Source: Apostichopus japonicus
Lineage: Eukaryota; Echinodermata; Holothuroidea; Aspidochirotida; Stichopodidae
NCBI RefSeq assembly: GCF_037975245.1
Contig: NC_092574.1
Span: 27,917,012 to 27,981,011, forward strand
Direction of reading: 5' to 3'
DNA: 64,000 bases
The notes beneath the pieces were generated by a model that searched no databases, was not told the DNA's origin, and worked only from the letters and a program-made list of their open reading frames with translations. Shown in pieces: positions 22,246 to 36,560 of the stretch. Positions within the stretch are counted from its first letter, which is position 1. Each line of letters begins with the position of its first letter. The translations under genes were made by a program, and so were the position numbers.

Positions 22246-25200
22246 ATGGAACGCCCGGAAGGCATTAAATTCCCCCACCACTCCCCATGTCTCCAAACCG
22301 CCAAAATAATCTCAGATTCATCATCAGCACCCCAAGAAGCACCAGAACAGGTGTATTTCGTTCGTTTATGGAGACACCCACTTGGGGTCGTGCCCCCCTC
22401 CCAATGGTTTTTGGCCCCCCACGCCCCCACACAACGCCTAATTCCAAAATTAACTTCAGATTCGTGATCAGCGTGTCGAGAACAACCAGAAAAGATACAC
22501 ACTGCCCGTCTTTGCGACAAAAATTATTTTCACCCAAAAAAACCATAAGGGGTACCCCTTACGGTTTTTACCGAAATTGCCCAAAAATGGATTTGGTCAA
22601 AATGACGTCACAGGGGGTAATCGATGCCCAGGAGTCCAAATCTGCAACTCCCAGGTCCATACCTGCTTCCGTTCGGGAGATATAGGGTCCCAGAGGACCC
22701 GATAGAAATACGTGTTCTTCATACGTGCAAAAGTTGGAAAACCCCCTCTTGTCAACCCCCCCTCCTGTCCTCTCTGAAGTACCCATCGAAATGAAATTTT
22801 GACGTGTAGTAGAAGACACCCTCGTCTTTGTCATACGTCAATTTCGTGTAATTATCTGACCGGAAAAGGCTCTTTGTCTGTATGATTTCTACTTGCGCCA
22901 AAAATAGGTGTTTTTGTCTTGAAAAGTTAAAAAAAGTACCTCTTTTCGGTACCCCTTTCTTTCCACCGAGGGTATGTGACGGAGCTGAATTTTGGCTATG
23001 TGGGAGACAAGAGTCGTAGCTACGTGTAGACAACTCATACGGTAGCATTAATTTTCGGGAAGGGGGTATAGTCTATACGTTTTTGAGGTTCTCCCCCAAA
23101 GTAGGTGTTTTTCACCGGTAGTAGTTATAAACGTTTTTTCGAAATCCCGACATTTATACTTTTGAGCGTTACCATGGTTATGGGAATCAGTCCGATTTCC
23201 CCCATATTTTCAGGTTGTCACCGCTAGTGTGTCCCCTTCCCACATTTGAATAAAACTTGTAGGTGGGTCTCTTCTCCGGGGTGGTAGGGGGGTCATTTTG
23301 GAAAAAAACCGAAAAGGCCATAATAATTAGTGTTACTATGTACGGGAAAATCCCGACTCTTCTACTCTGGAGCGTTACCATGGTTACTGGGGTGGTCCGA
23401 TTACGGCCATTTTTTCGGGGTACCACCGCTAGGGTGTCCCCTTTCTAAAATAGGATGAAACCTGTAGGTGGGTCTCTTCTCCGGGGTGGTAGGGGGGTCA
23501 GTTTGAAAAAAATCCGAAAAAGTCATAATAATTAGTGTTACTATGTACGGGAAAATCACGACCCTTCTACTTTGGAGCGTTACCATGGTTACTGGAGTGG
23601 TCCGATTACGGCCATCTTTTAAGGGTACCACCGCTAGGGTGTCCCCTTTCCAAAATTAGAATAAAACTTTTAGGTTTGTCACTTCTCCGGGGTGGTAGGG
23701 GGGTCATTTTGAGGAAAAGTACAAACAGTCAGCAAAAAACTCTCGGTAGCGTGCGCCATGGGACGCCCGGAAGGTATTAAATTCCCCCACCACTCCCCAC
23801 GCCTACGAACCGCCAAAATAATCTCAGATTCATCATCAGCACCCCAAGAAGCACCAGAACAGGTGTATTTCGTTCTTTTTTGGAGACACCCACTTGGGGT
23901 CGTGCCCCCCTCCCAATGGTTTTTGGCCCCCCACGCCCCCACACAACACCCAATTCCAAAATTAACTTCAGATTCGTGATCAGCGTGTCGAGAACAATCA
24001 GAAAAGATACACACTGCCCGTCTTTGCGACAAAAATTATTTTCACCCAAAAAAACCATAAGGGGTACCCCTTACGGTTTTTACCGAAATTGCCCAAAAAT
24101 GGATTTGATCAAAATGACGTCACAGGGGGTAATCGATGCCCAGGAGTCCAAATCTGCAACTCCCAGGTCCATACCTGCTTCCGTTCGGGAGATATAGGGT
24201 CCCAGAGGACCCGATAGAAATACGTGTTCTTCATACGTGCAAAAGTTGGAAAACCCCCTCTTTTCAACCCCCCTCCTGTCCTCATTGAAGTACCCATCGA
24301 AATGAAATTTTGACGTGTAGTAGAAGACACCCTCGTCTTTGTCATACGTCAATTTCGTGTAATTATCTGACCGGAAAAGGCTCTTTGTCTATATGATTTC
24401 TACTTGCGCCAAAAATAGGTGTTTTTGTCTTGAAAAGTTAAAAAAGTACCTCTTTTCGGTACCCCTTCCTTTCCACCGAGGGTATGTGACGGAGCTGAAT
24501 TTTGGCTATGTGGGAGACAAGAGTCGTAGCTACGTGTAGACAACTCATACGGTAGCATTAATTTTCGGGAAGGGGGTATAGTCTATACGTTTTTGAGGTT
24601 CTCCCCCAAAGTAGGTGTTTTTCACCGGTAGTAGTTATAAACGTTTTTTCGAAATCCCGACATTTATACTTTTGAGCGTTACCATGGTTATGTGAATCAG
24701 TCCGATTTCCCCCATATTTTCAGGTTGTCACCGCTAGTGTGTCCCCTTCCCACATTTGAATAAAACTTGTAGGTGGGTCTCTTCTCCGGGGTGGTAGGGG
24801 GGTCATTTTGGAAAAAAACCGAAAAGGCCATAATAATTAGTGTTACTATGTACGGGAAAATCCCGACTCTTCTACTCTGGAGCGTTACCATGGTTACTGG
24901 GGTGGTCCGATTACGGCCATCTTTTCGGGGTACCACCGCTAGGGTGTCCCCTTTCTAAAATAGGATGAAACCTGTAGGTGGGTCTCTTCTCCGGGGTGGT
25001 AGGGGGGTCAGTTTGAAAAAAATCCGAAAAAGTCATAATAATTAGTGTTACTATGTACGGGAAAATCACGACCCTTCTACTTTGGAGCGTTACCATGGTT
25101 ACTGGAGTGGTCCGATTACGGCCATCTTTTAAGGGTACCACCGCTAGGGTGTCCCCTTTCCAAAATTAGAATAAAACTTTTAGGTTTGTCACTTCTCCGG

Positions 25201-28200
25201 GGTGGTAGGGGGGTCATTTTGAGGAAAAGTACAAACAGTCAGCAAAAAACTCTCGGTAGCGTGCGCCATGGGACGCCCGGAAGGTATTAAATTCCCCCAC
25301 CACTCCCCACGCCTACGAACCGCCAAAATAATCTCAGATTCATCATCAGCACCCCAAGAAGCACCAGAACAGGTGTATTTCGTTCTTTTTTGGAGACACC
25401 CACTTGGGGTCGTGCCCCCCTCCCAATGGTTTTTGGCCCCCCATGCCCCCACACAACGCCTAATTCCAAAATTAACTTCAAAATCGTGTTCAGCGTGTCG
25501 AGAACAACCAGAAAAGATACACACTGCCCGTCTTTGCGACAAAAATTATTTTCACCCAAAAAAACCATAAGGGGTACCCCTTACGGTTTTTACCGAAATT
25601 GCCCAAAAATGGATTTGATCAAAATGACGTCACAGGGGGTAATCGATGCCCAGGAGTCCAAATCTGCAACTCCCAGGTCCATACCTGCTTCCGTTCGGGA
25701 GATATAGGGTCCCAGAGGACCCGATAGAAATACGTGTTCTTCATACGTGCAAAAGTTGGAAAACCCCCTCTTTTCAACCCCCCTCCTGTCCTCATTGAAG
25801 TACCCATCGAAATGAAATTTTGACGTGTAGTAGAAGACACCCTCGTCTTTGTCATACGTCAATTTCGTGTAATTATCTGACCGGAAAAGGCTCTTTGTCT
25901 ATATGATTTCTACTTGCGCCAAAAATAGGTGTTTTTGTCTTGAAAAGTTAAAAAAGTACCTCTTTTCGGTACCCCTTCCTTTCCACCGAGGGTATGTGAC
26001 GGAGCTGAATTTTGGCTATGTGGGAGACAAGAGTCGTAGCTACGTGTAGACAACTCATACGGTAGCATTAATTTTCGGGAAGGGGGTATAGTCTATACGT
26101 TTTTGAGGTTCTCCCCCAAAGTAGGTGTTTTTCACCGGTAGTAGTTATAAACGTTTTTTCGAAATCCCGACATTTATACTTTTGAGCGTTACCATGGTTA
26201 TGTGAATCAGTCCGATTTCCCCCATATTTTCAGGTTGTCACCGCTAGTGTGTCCCCTTCCCACATTTGAATAAAACTTGTAGGTGGGTCTCTTCTCCGGG
26301 GTGGTAGGGGGGTCATTTTGGAAAAAAACCGAAAAGGCCATAATAATTAGTGTTACTATGTACGGGAAAATCCCGACTCTTCTACTCTGGAGCGTTACCA
26401 TGGTTACTGGGGTGGTCCGATTACGGCCATCTTTTCGGGGTACCACCGCTAGGGTGTCCCCTTTCTAAAATAGGATGAAACCTGTAGGTGGGTCTCTTCT
26501 CCGGGGTGGTAGGGGGGTCAGTTTGAAAAAAATCCGAAAAAGTCATAATAATTAGTGTTACTATGTACGGGAAAATCACGACCCTTCTACTTTGGAGCGT
26601 TACCATGGTTACTGGAGTGGTCCGATTACGGCCATCTTTTAAGGGTACCACCGCTAGGGTGTCCCCTTTCCAAAATTAGAATAAAACTTTTAGGTTTGTC
26701 ACTTCTCCGGGGTGGTAGGGGGGTCATTTTGAGGAAAAGTACAAACAGTCAGCAAAAAACTCTCGGTAGCGTGCGCCATGGGACGCCCGGAAGGTATTAA
26801 ATTCCCCCACCACTCCCCACGCCTACGAACCGCCAAAATAATCTCAGATTCATCATCAGCACCCCAAGAAGCACCAGAACAGGTGTATTTCGTTCTTTTT
26901 TGGAGACACCCACTTGGGGTCGTGCCCCCCTCCCAATGGTTTTTGGCCCCCCACGCCCCCACACAACACCCAATTCCAAAATTAACTTCAGATTCGTGAT
27001 CAGCGTGTCGAGAACAATCAGAAAAGATACACACTGCCCGTCTTTGCGACAAAAATTATTTTCACCCAAAAAAACCATAAGGGGTACCCCTTACGGTTTT
27101 TACCGAAATTGCCCAAAAATGGATTTGATCAAAATGACGTCACAGGGGGTAATCGATGCCCAGGAGTCCAAATCTGCAACTCCCAGGTCCATACCTGCTT
27201 CCGTTCGGGAGATATAGGGTCCCAGAGGACCCGATAGAAATACGTGTTCTTCATACGTGCAAAAGTTGGAAAACCCCCTCTTTTCAACCCCCCTCCTGTC
27301 CTCATTGAAGTACCCATCGAAATGAAATTTTGACGTGTAGTAGAAGACACCCTCGTCTTTGTCATACGTCAATTTCGTGTAATTATCTGACCGGAAAAGG
27401 CTCTTTGTCTATATGATTTCTACTTGCGCCAAAAATAGGTGTTTTTGTCTTGAAAAGTTAAAAAAGTACCTCTTTTCGGTACCCCTTCCTTTCCACCGAG
27501 GGTATGTGACGGAGCTGAATTTTGGCTATGTGGGAGACAAGAGTCGTAGCTACGTGTAGACAACTCATACGGTAGCATTAATTTTCGGGAAGGGGGTATA
27601 GTCTATACGTTTTTGAGGTTCTCCCCCAAAGTAGGTGTTTTTCACCGGTAGTAGTTATAAACGTTTTTTCGAAATCCCGACATTTATACTTTTGAGCGTT
27701 ACCATGGTTATGTGAATCAGTCCGATTTCCCCCATATTTTCAGGTTGTCACCGCTAGTGTGTCCCCTTCCCACATTTGAATAAAACTTGTAGGTGGGTCT
27801 CTTCTCCGGGGTGGTAGGGGGGTCATTTTGGAAAAAAACCGAAAAGGCCATAATAATTAGTGTTACTATGTACGGGAAAATCCCGACTCTTCTACTCTGG
27901 AGCGTTACCATGGTTACTGGGGTGGTCCGATTACGGCCATCTTTTCGGGGTACCACCGCTAGGGTGTCCCCTTTCTAAAATAGGATGAAACCTGTAGGTG
28001 GGTCTCTTCTCCGGGGTGGTAGGGGGGTCAGTTTGAAAAAAATCCGAAAAAGTCATAATAATTAGTGTTACTATGTACGGGAAAATCACGACCCTTCTAC
28101 TTTGGAGCGTTACCATGGTTACTGGAGTGGTCCGATTACGGCCATCTTTTAAGGGTACCACCGCTAGGGTGTCCCCTTTCCAAAATTAGAATAAAACTTT

Positions 28201-31200
28201 TAGGTTTGTCACTTCTCCGGGGTGGTAGGGGGGTCATTTTGAGGAAAAGTACAAACAGTCAGCAAAAAACTCTCGGTAGCGTGCGCCATGGGACGCCCGG
28301 AAGGTATTAAATTCCCCCACCACTCCCCACGCCTACGAACCGCCAAAATAATCTCAGATTCATCATCAGCACCCCAAGAAGCACCAGAACAGGTGTATTT
28401 CGTTCTTTTTTGGAGACACCCACTTGGGGTGGTGCCCCCCTCCCAATGGTTTTTGGCCCCCCATGCCCCCACACAACGCCTAATTCCAAAATTAACTTCA
28501 AAATCGTGTTCAGCGTGTCGAGAACAACCAGAAAAGATACACACTGCCCGTCTTTGCGACAAAAATTATTTTCACCCAAAAAAACCATAAGGGGTACCCC
28601 TTACGGTTTTTACCGAAATTGCCCAAAAATGGATTTGATCAAAATGACGTCACAGGGGGTAATCGATGCCCAGGAGTCCAAATCTGCAACTCCCAGGTCC
28701 ATACCTGCTTCCGTTCGGGAGATATAGGGTCCCAGAGGACCCGATAGAAATACGTGTTCTTCATACGTGCAAAAGTTGGAAAACCCCCTCTTTTCAACCC
28801 CCCTCCTGTCCTCATTGAAGTACCCATCGAAATGAAATTTTGACGTGTAGTAGAAGACACCCTCGTCTTTGTCATACGTCAATTTCGTGTAATTATCTGA
28901 CCGGAAAAGGCTCTTTGTCTATATGATTTCTACTTGCGCCAAAAATAGGTGTTTTTGTCTTGAAAAGTTAAAAAAGTACCTCTTTTCGGTACCCCTTCCT
29001 TTCCACCGAGGGTATGTGACGGAGCTGAATTTTGGCTATGTGGGAGACAAGAGTCGTAGCTACGTGTAGACAACTCATACGGTAGCATTAATTTTCGGGA
29101 AGGGGGTATAGTCTATACGTTTTTGAGGTTCTCCCCCAAAGTAGGTGTTTTTCACCGGTAGTAGTTATAAACGTTTTTTCGAAATCCCGACATTTATACT
29201 TTTGAGCGTTACCATGGTTATGTGAATCAGTCCGATTTCCCCCATATTTTCAGGTTGTCACCGCTAGTGTGTCCCCTTCCCACATTTGAATAAAACTTGT
29301 AGGTGGGTCTCTTCTCCGGGGTGGTAGGGGGGTCATTTTGGAAAAAAACCGAAAAGGCCATAATAATTAGTGTTACTATGTACGGGAAAATCCCGACTCT
29401 TCTACTCTGGAGCGTTACCATGGTTACTGGGGTGGTCCGATTACGGCCATCTTTTCGGGGTACCACCGCTAGGGTGTCCCCTTTCTAAAATAGGATGAAA
29501 CCTGTAGGTGGGTCTCTTCTCCGGGGTGGTAGGGGGGTCAGTTTGAAAAAAATCCGAAAAAGTCATAATAATTAGTGTTACTATGTACGGGAAAATCACG
29601 ACCCTTCTACTTTGGAGCGTTACCATGGTTACTGGAGTGGTCCGATTACGGCCATCTTTTAAGGGTACCACCGCTAGGGTGTCCCCTTTCCAAAATTAGA
29701 ATAAAACTTTTAGGTTTGTCACTTCTCCGGGGTGGTAGGGGGGTCATTTTGAGGAAAAGTACAAACAGTCAGCAAAAAACTCTCGGTAGCGTGCGCCATG
29801 GGACGCCCGGAAGGTATTAAATTCCCCCACCACTCCCCACGCCTACGAACCGCCAAAATAATCTCAGATTCATCATCAGCACCCCAAGAAGCACCAGAAC
29901 AGGTGTATTTCGTTCTTTTTTGGAGACACCCACTTGGGGTGGTGCCCCCCTCCCAATGGTTTTTGGCCCCCCATGCCCCCACACAACGCCTAATTCCAAA
30001 ATTAACTTCAAAATCGTGTTCAGCGTGTCGAGAACAACCAGAAAAGATACACACTGCCCGTCTTTGCGACAAAAATTATTTTCACCCAAAAAAACCATAA
30101 GGGGTACCCCTTACGGTTTTTACCGAAATTGCCCAAAAATGGATTTGATCAAAATGACGTCACAGGGGGTAATCGATGCCCAGGAGTCCAAATCTGCAAC
30201 TCCCAGGTCCATACCTGCTTCCGTTCGGGAGATATAGGGTCCCAGAGGACCCGATAGAAATACGTGTTCTTCATACGTGCAAAAGTTGGAAAACCCCCTC
30301 TTTTCAACCCCCCTCCTGTCCTCATTGAAGTACCCATCGAAATGAAATTTTGACGTGTAGTAGAAGACACCCTCGTCTTTGTCATACGTCAATTTCGTGT
30401 AATTATCTGACCGGAAAAGGCTCTTTGTCTATATGATTTCTACTTGCGCCAAAAATAGGTGTTTTTGTCTTGAAAAGTTAAAAAAGTACCTCTTTTCGGT
30501 ACCCCTTCCTTTCCACCGAGGGTATGTGACGGAGCTGAATTTTGGCTATGTGGGAGACAAGAGTCGTAGCTACGTGTAGACAACTCATACGGTAGCATTA
30601 ATTTTCGGGAAGGGGGTATAGTCTATACGTTTTTGAGGTTCTCCCCCAAAGTAGGTGTTTTTCACCGGTAGTAGTTATAAACGTTTTTTCGAAATCCCGA
30701 CATTTATACTTTTGAGCGTTACCATGGTTATGTGAATCAGTCCGATTTCCCCCATATTTTCAGGTTGTCACCGCTAGTGTGTCCCCTTCCCACATTTGAA
30801 TAAAACTTGTAGGTGGGTCTCTTCTCCGGGGTGGTAGGGGGGTCATTTTGGAAAAAAACCGAAAAGGCCATAATAATTAGTGTTACTATGTACGGGAAAA
30901 TCCCGACTCTTCTACTCTGGAGCGTTACCATGGTTACTGGGGTGGTCCGATTACGGCCATCTTTTCGGGGTACCACCGCTAGGGTGTCCCCTTTCTAAAA
31001 TAGGATGAAACCTGTAGGTGGGTCTCTTCTCCGGGGTGGTAGGGGGGTCAGTTTGAAAAAAATCCGAAAAAGTCATAATAATTAGTGTTACTATGTACGG
31101 GAAAATCACGACCCTTCTACTTTGGAGCGTTACCATGGTTACTGGAGTGGTCCGATTACGGCCATCTTTTAAGGGTACCACCGCTAGGGTGTCCCCTTTC

Positions 31201-34200
31201 CAAAATTAGAATAAAACTTTTAGGTTTGTCACTTCTCCGGGGTGGTAGGGGGGTCATTTTGAGGAAAAGTACAAACAGTCAGCAAAAAACTCTCGGTAGC
31301 GTGCGCCATGGGACGCCCGGAAGGTATTAAATTCCCCCACCACTCCCCACGCCTACGAACCGCCAAAATAATCTCAGATTCATCATCAGCACCCCAAGAA
31401 GCACCAGAACAGGTGTATTTCGTTCTTTTTTGGAGACACCCACTTGGGGTCGTGCCCCCCTCCCAATGGTTTTTGGCCCCCCATGCCCCCACACAACGCC
31501 TAATTCCAAAATTAACTTCAAAATCGTGTTCAGCGTGTCGAGAACAACCAGAAAAGATACACACTGCCCGTCTTTGCGACAAAAATTATTTTCACCCAAA
31601 AAAACCATAAGGGGTACCCCTTACGGTTTTTACCGAAATTGCCCAAAAATGGATTTGATCAAAATGACGTCACAGGGGGTAATCGATGCCCAGGAGTCCA
31701 AATCTGCAACTCCCAGGTCCATACCTGCTTCCGTTCGGGAGATATAGGGTCCCAGAGGACCCGATAGAAATACGTGTTCTTCATACGTGCAAAAGTTGGA
31801 AAACCCCCTCTTTTCAACCCCCCTCCTGTCCTCATTGAAGTACCCATCGAAATGAAATTTTGACGTGTAGTAGAAGACACCCTCGTCTTTGTCATACGTC
31901 AATTTCGTGTAATTATCTGACCGGAAAAGGCTCTTTGTCTATATGATTTCTACTTGCGCCAAAAATAGGTGTTTTTGTCTTGAAAAGTTAAAAAAGTACC
32001 TCTTTTCGGTACCCCTTCCTTTCCACCGAGGGTATGTGACGGAGCTGAATTTTGGCTATGTGGGAGACAAGAGTCGTAGCTACGTGTAGACAACTCATAC
32101 GGTAGCATTAATTTTCGGGAAGGGGGTATAGTCTATACGTTTTTGAGGTTCTCCCCCAAAGTAGGTGTTTTTCACCGGTAGTAGTTATAAACGTTTTTTC
32201 GAAATCCCGACATTTATACTTTTGAGCGTTACCATGGTTATGTGAATCAGTCCGATTTCCCCCATATTTTCAGGTTGTCACCGCTAGTGTGTCCCCTTCC
32301 CACATTTGAATAAAACTTGTAGGTGGGTCTCTTCTCCGGGGTGGTAGGGGGGTCATTTTGGAAAAAAACCGAAAAGGCCATAATAATTAGTGTTACTATG
32401 TACGGGAAAATCCCGACTCTTCTACTCTGGAGCGTTACCATGGTTACTGGGGTGGTCCGATTACGGCCATCTTTTCGGGGTACCACCGCTAGGGTGTCCC
32501 CTTTCTAAAATAGGATGAAACCTGTAGGTGGGTCTCTTCTCCGGGGTGGTAGGGGGGTCAGTTTGAAAAAAATCCGAAAAAGTCATAATAATTAGTGTTA
32601 CTATGTACGGGAAAATCACGACCCTTCTACTTTGGAGCGTTACCATGGTTACTGGAGTGGTCCGATTACGGCCATCTTTTAAGGGTACCACCGCTAGGGT
32701 GTCCCCTTTCCAAAATTAGAATAAAACTTTTAGGTTTGTCACTTCTCCGGGGTGGTAGGGGGGTCATTTTGAGGAAAAGTACAAACAGTCAGCAAAAAAC
32801 TCTCGGTAGCGTGCGCCATGGGACGCCCGGAAGGTATTAAATTCCCCCACCACTCCCCACGCCTACGAACCGCCAAAATAATCTCAGATTCATCATCAGC
32901 ACCCCAAGAAGCACCAGAACAGGTGTATTTCGTTCTTTTTTGGAGACACCCACTTGGGGTGGTGCCCCCCTCCCAATGGTTTTTGGCCCCCCATGCCCCC
33001 ACACAACGCCTAATTCCAAAATTAACTTCAAAATCGTGTTCAGCGTGTCGAGAACAACCAGAAAAGATACACACTGCCCGTCTTTGCGACAAAAATTATT
33101 TTCACCCAAAAAAACCATAAGGGGTACCCCTTACGGTTTTTACCGAAATTGCCCAAAAATGGATTTGATCAAAATGACGTCACAGGGGGTAATCGATGCC
33201 CAGGAGTCCAAATCTGCAACTCCCAGGTCCATACCTGCTTCCGTTCGGGAGATATAGGGTCCCAGAGGACCCGATAGAAATACGTGTTCTTCATACGTGC
33301 AAAAGTTGGAAAACCCCCTCTTTTCAACCCCCCTCCTGTCCTCATTGAAGTACCCATCGAAATGAAATTTTGACGTGTAGTAGAAGACACCCTCGTCTTT
33401 GTCATACGTCAATTTCGTGTAATTATCTGACCGGAAAAGGCTCTTTGTCTATATGATTTCTACTTGCGCCAAAAATAGGTGTTTTTGTCTTGAAAAGTTA
33501 AAAAAGTACCTCTTTTCGGTACCCCTTCCTTTCCACCGAGGGTATGTGACGGAGCTGAATTTTGGCTATGTGGGAGACAAGAGTCGTAGCTACGTGTAGA
33601 CAACTCATACGGTAGCATTAATTTTCGGGAAGGGGGTATAGTCTATACGTTTTTGAGGTTCTCCCCCAAAGTAGGTGTTTTTCACCGGTAGTAGTTATAA
33701 ACGTTTTTTCGAAATCCCGACATTTATACTTTTGAGCGTTACCATGGTTATGTGAATCAGTCCGATTTCCCCCATATTTTCAGGTTGTCACCGCTAGTGT
33801 GTCCCCTTCCCACATTTGAATAAAACTTGTAGGTGGGTCTCTTCTCCGGGGTGGTAGGGGGGTCATTTTGGAAAAAAACCGAAAAGGCCATAATAATTAG
33901 TGTTACTATGTACGGGAAAATCCCGACTCTTCTACTCTGGAGCGTTACCATGGTTACTGGGGTGGTCCGATTACGGCCATCTTTTCGGGGTACCACCGCT
34001 AGGGTGTCCCCTTTCTAAAATAGGATGAAACCTGTAGGTGGGTCTCTTCTCCGGGGTGGTAGGGGGGTCAGTTTGAAAAAAATCCGAAAAAGTCATAATA
34101 ATTAGTGTTACTATGTACGGGAAAATCACGACCCTTCTACTTTGGAGCGTTACCATGGTTACTGGAGTGGTCCGATTACGGCCATCTTTTAAGGGTACCA

Positions 34201-35210
34201 CCGCTAGGGTGTCCCCTTTCCAAAATTAGAATAAAACTTTTAGGTTTGTTACTTCTCCGGGGTGGTAGGGGGGTCATTTTGAGGAAAAGTACAAACAGTC
34301 AGCAAAAAACTCTCGGTAGCGTGCGCCATGGGACGCCCGGAAGGTATTAAATTCCCCCACCACTCCCCACGCCTACGAACCGCCAAAATAATCTCAGATT
34401 CATCATCAGCACCCCAAGAAGCACCAGAACAGGTGTATTTCGTTCTTTTTTGGAGACACCCACTTGGGGTGGTGCCCCCCTCCCAATGGTTTTTGGCCCC
34501 CCATGCCCCCACACAACGCCTAATTCCAAAATTAACTTCAAAATCGTGATCAGCGTGTCGAGAACAATCAGAAAAGATACACACTGCCCGTCTTTGCGAC
34601 AAAAATTATTTTCACCCAAAAAAACCATAAGGGGTACCCCTTACGGTTTTTACCGAAATTGCCCCAAAATGGATTTGGTCAAAATGACGTCACAGGGGGT
34701 AATCGATGCCCAGGAGTCCAAATCTGCAACTCCCAGGTCCATACCTGCTTCCGTTCGGGAGATATAGGGTCCCAGAGGACCCGATAGAAATACGTGTTCT
34801 TCATACGTGCAAAAGTTGGAAAACCCCCTCTTGTCAACCCCCCCTCCTGTCCTCTCTGAAGTACCCATCGAAATGAAATTTTGACGTGTAGTAGAAGACA
34901 CCCTCGTCATTGTCATACATCAATTTCGTGTAATTATCTGACCGGAAAAGGCTCTTTGTATATATGATTTCTATCTGCGCCAAAAATAGGTGTTTTTGTC
35001 TTGAAAAGTTAAAAAAAATACCTATTTTCGGTACCCCTTCCTTTCCACCGAGGGTATGTGACGGGGCTGAATTTTGGTTATGTGGGAGAAGAGAGTCGTA
35101 GCTACGTGTAGACAACTCATACGGTAGCATTAATTTTCGGGAAGGGGGTATAGTCTATACGTTTTTGAGGTCCCCCCCAAAATAGGTGTTTTTCACCGGT
35201 AGCAGCTATG
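22246..35210. repeat. 1510-bp subtelomeric tandem array 1 (8 full units + 0.88 kb)
   Basis: Unit starts, taken at GCGCCATGG, are 22246, 23758, 25268, 26778, 28288, 29798, 31308, 32818 and 34328: spacing 1512 and then 1510 seven times. Each unit has a ~900-bp non-repeated part and three ~205-bp subrepeats. Units from 23758 to 34328 differ at very few sites. By the variants at GATTCGTGATC / AAATCGTGTTC and GTCGTGCC / GTGGTGCC, the order is A B A B' B' B B' D, where A-B-A-B' suggests duplication of a two-unit block. The last unit stops inside the 900-bp part at 35210. Short frames recur in every unit on both strands without family motifs and are not genes. Confidence 0.97.
22546..22561. repeat. 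16-bp perfect palindrome in every 1510-bp unit
   Basis: TAAGGGGTACCCCTTA is a perfect palindrome, extended by CC/GG to an imperfect 22-mer. It recurs at the same place in each 1510-bp unit of both arrays, except in the first unit of array 2, where it is replaced by CCCTAA repeats (40795-40815). Confidence 0.9.
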
Positions 35211-35377
35211 ATAACCCTAAACAAGGACGCCAGCGCCGAGGTCAACATTCGAGCAGCTTTTTTAATACCTTAGGTCAAATGGAAATCAGGCAAAGTTATA
35301 ATCGATGGATAGCCCTATCTGTGATCTTTAATTACCGGATGTCCCGTTTCCACCGGATGCCCGGTTTTGCTGTAGCG

Positions 35378-35862
35378 TGACGTCACATCGACCCACTTTT
35401 TGACTCATCTGTACCCATATCTCAAGAACGGAACATTCGATCGTTCCAAAAATAGCACTAATGGATTCGGCATGTCCGATACTATCTGGAACAATATTTT
35501 CATGTATTTCGCGCGATTTTTATTTTCTGACGTCATCCGGTGGTGGCGCTATTTTCGGCGAAAAATTCAAATTCACCCAATTTGCTCGAAATTTCAGATT
35601 TAGTTAAAACTAATAATTAGAGATTATATAAATGTCGTTTAATCTAATTCCGGTCTTTGATTATTTTTTTATACTTTTGTTAAATATTATCTTATTAATA
35701 TTTTATTTTGGCCGCCATTTTGTCAAACATTGATGAAATTTTTTTAAATTCACAGAATCGATAGAACATGTCGCGACATATTTTTGCTGCTATTCAAAAG
35801 GTAATCAAATATCGAATTTTGTAATAATCGATGATATTGTGTTTTGTGACGTCACTTCCGGT
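35378..35862. promoter_or_regulatory. Cluster of CRE and ETS-type sites in the spacer
   Basis: TGACGTCA is at 35378-35385, 35528-35535 and 35847-35854; the third runs into CACTTCCGGT (35853-35862), an ETS-type core. GCCGCCATTTTG (near 35711) and GCAGCCATCTTGG (near 36176) resemble YY1 sites. All are conserved in the second spacer (47793, 47943, 48262). Such combinations are common in TATA-less promoters. Transcription into the telomere is an inference only. Confidence 0.35.
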
Positions 35863-36121
35863 CAGAATAAAAAAGGGTCAAAAGCGGAACTTATTTTGTA
35901 CAGGCTCAAGTGATAAGTCTTCGGTGTGAGTTACAGGTCGATAGCTTATTCCTCCCGTCTCAGAAACGGACCCCTAGGTAAAACTTTACAGCGCCCTCAT
36001 TCAGAAAGTAAACGACTTGAAACAAGTTTAAGATAATCACGTGATAGTACGCATCGAGTTACATCACGACACCAATTTGTGTCCCGAAAAACCATATCGT
36101 GTACACACAGGAGTCGAATAT

Positions 36122-36166
36122 GCTAACCCCAAGCTAACCCTAGCCAAAGCTAGGGGTTGGGGTTAA
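36122..36166. repeat. Telomere-like hairpin in the spacer
   Basis: GCTAACCCCAAGCTAACCC followed by TAGCC, AAA, then GCTAGGGGTTGGGGTTAAC: the left arm holds C-rich and the right arm G-rich telomere-like motifs, which can pair as an imperfect stem. It is repeated at 48537-48581. Confidence 0.7.
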
Positions 36167-36189
36167 CTTTGAGTGGCAGCCATCTTGGA

Positions 36190-36560
36190 TTGGTATGACC
36201 TTAGGTCAAAAAAAAACTTTTAGACCATTTTCGGTGGTCCGACTTATGATATCCAATAAAAACTAATAAAAAATGATGAACTAAATTTTTGACCTCTGAT
36301 TGACCTTTGACCCGATGACCTCATGGCCGAAATTTTTCAGGTGACCATTCCTTATGACCTCACAGGTCATCGTTGCAAGTTTCGTGGAAATCGGTCACTC
36401 TCACGATTTTTGACCTTTTTTTGAAGGAACGACATTTTTGACCTTTGACCCCCTATAACACATTAACCGGAAGTGACATATACTTGCCCTTTGCATATGT
36501 CAGTGCCCTATTGAGCCTTAACATCCACAAGAAATTTGGAGGTCAAAGGTCAAAGTTTAC
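36190..36560. promoter_or_regulatory. Cluster of AGGTCA half-sites including three DR1 pairs
   Basis: TGACCTTTGACC occurs at 36301-36312 and 36439-36450, and AGGTCAAAGGTCA at 36540-36552. Further single TGACC/GGTCA half-sites lie between. Direct repeats of AGGTCA with one spacer base (DR1) are the classical binding arrangement for RXR/HNF4-type nuclear receptors. Copies lie at the same relative places in the second spacer (48716, 48854, 48955). Binding is not shown. Confidence 0.4.
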
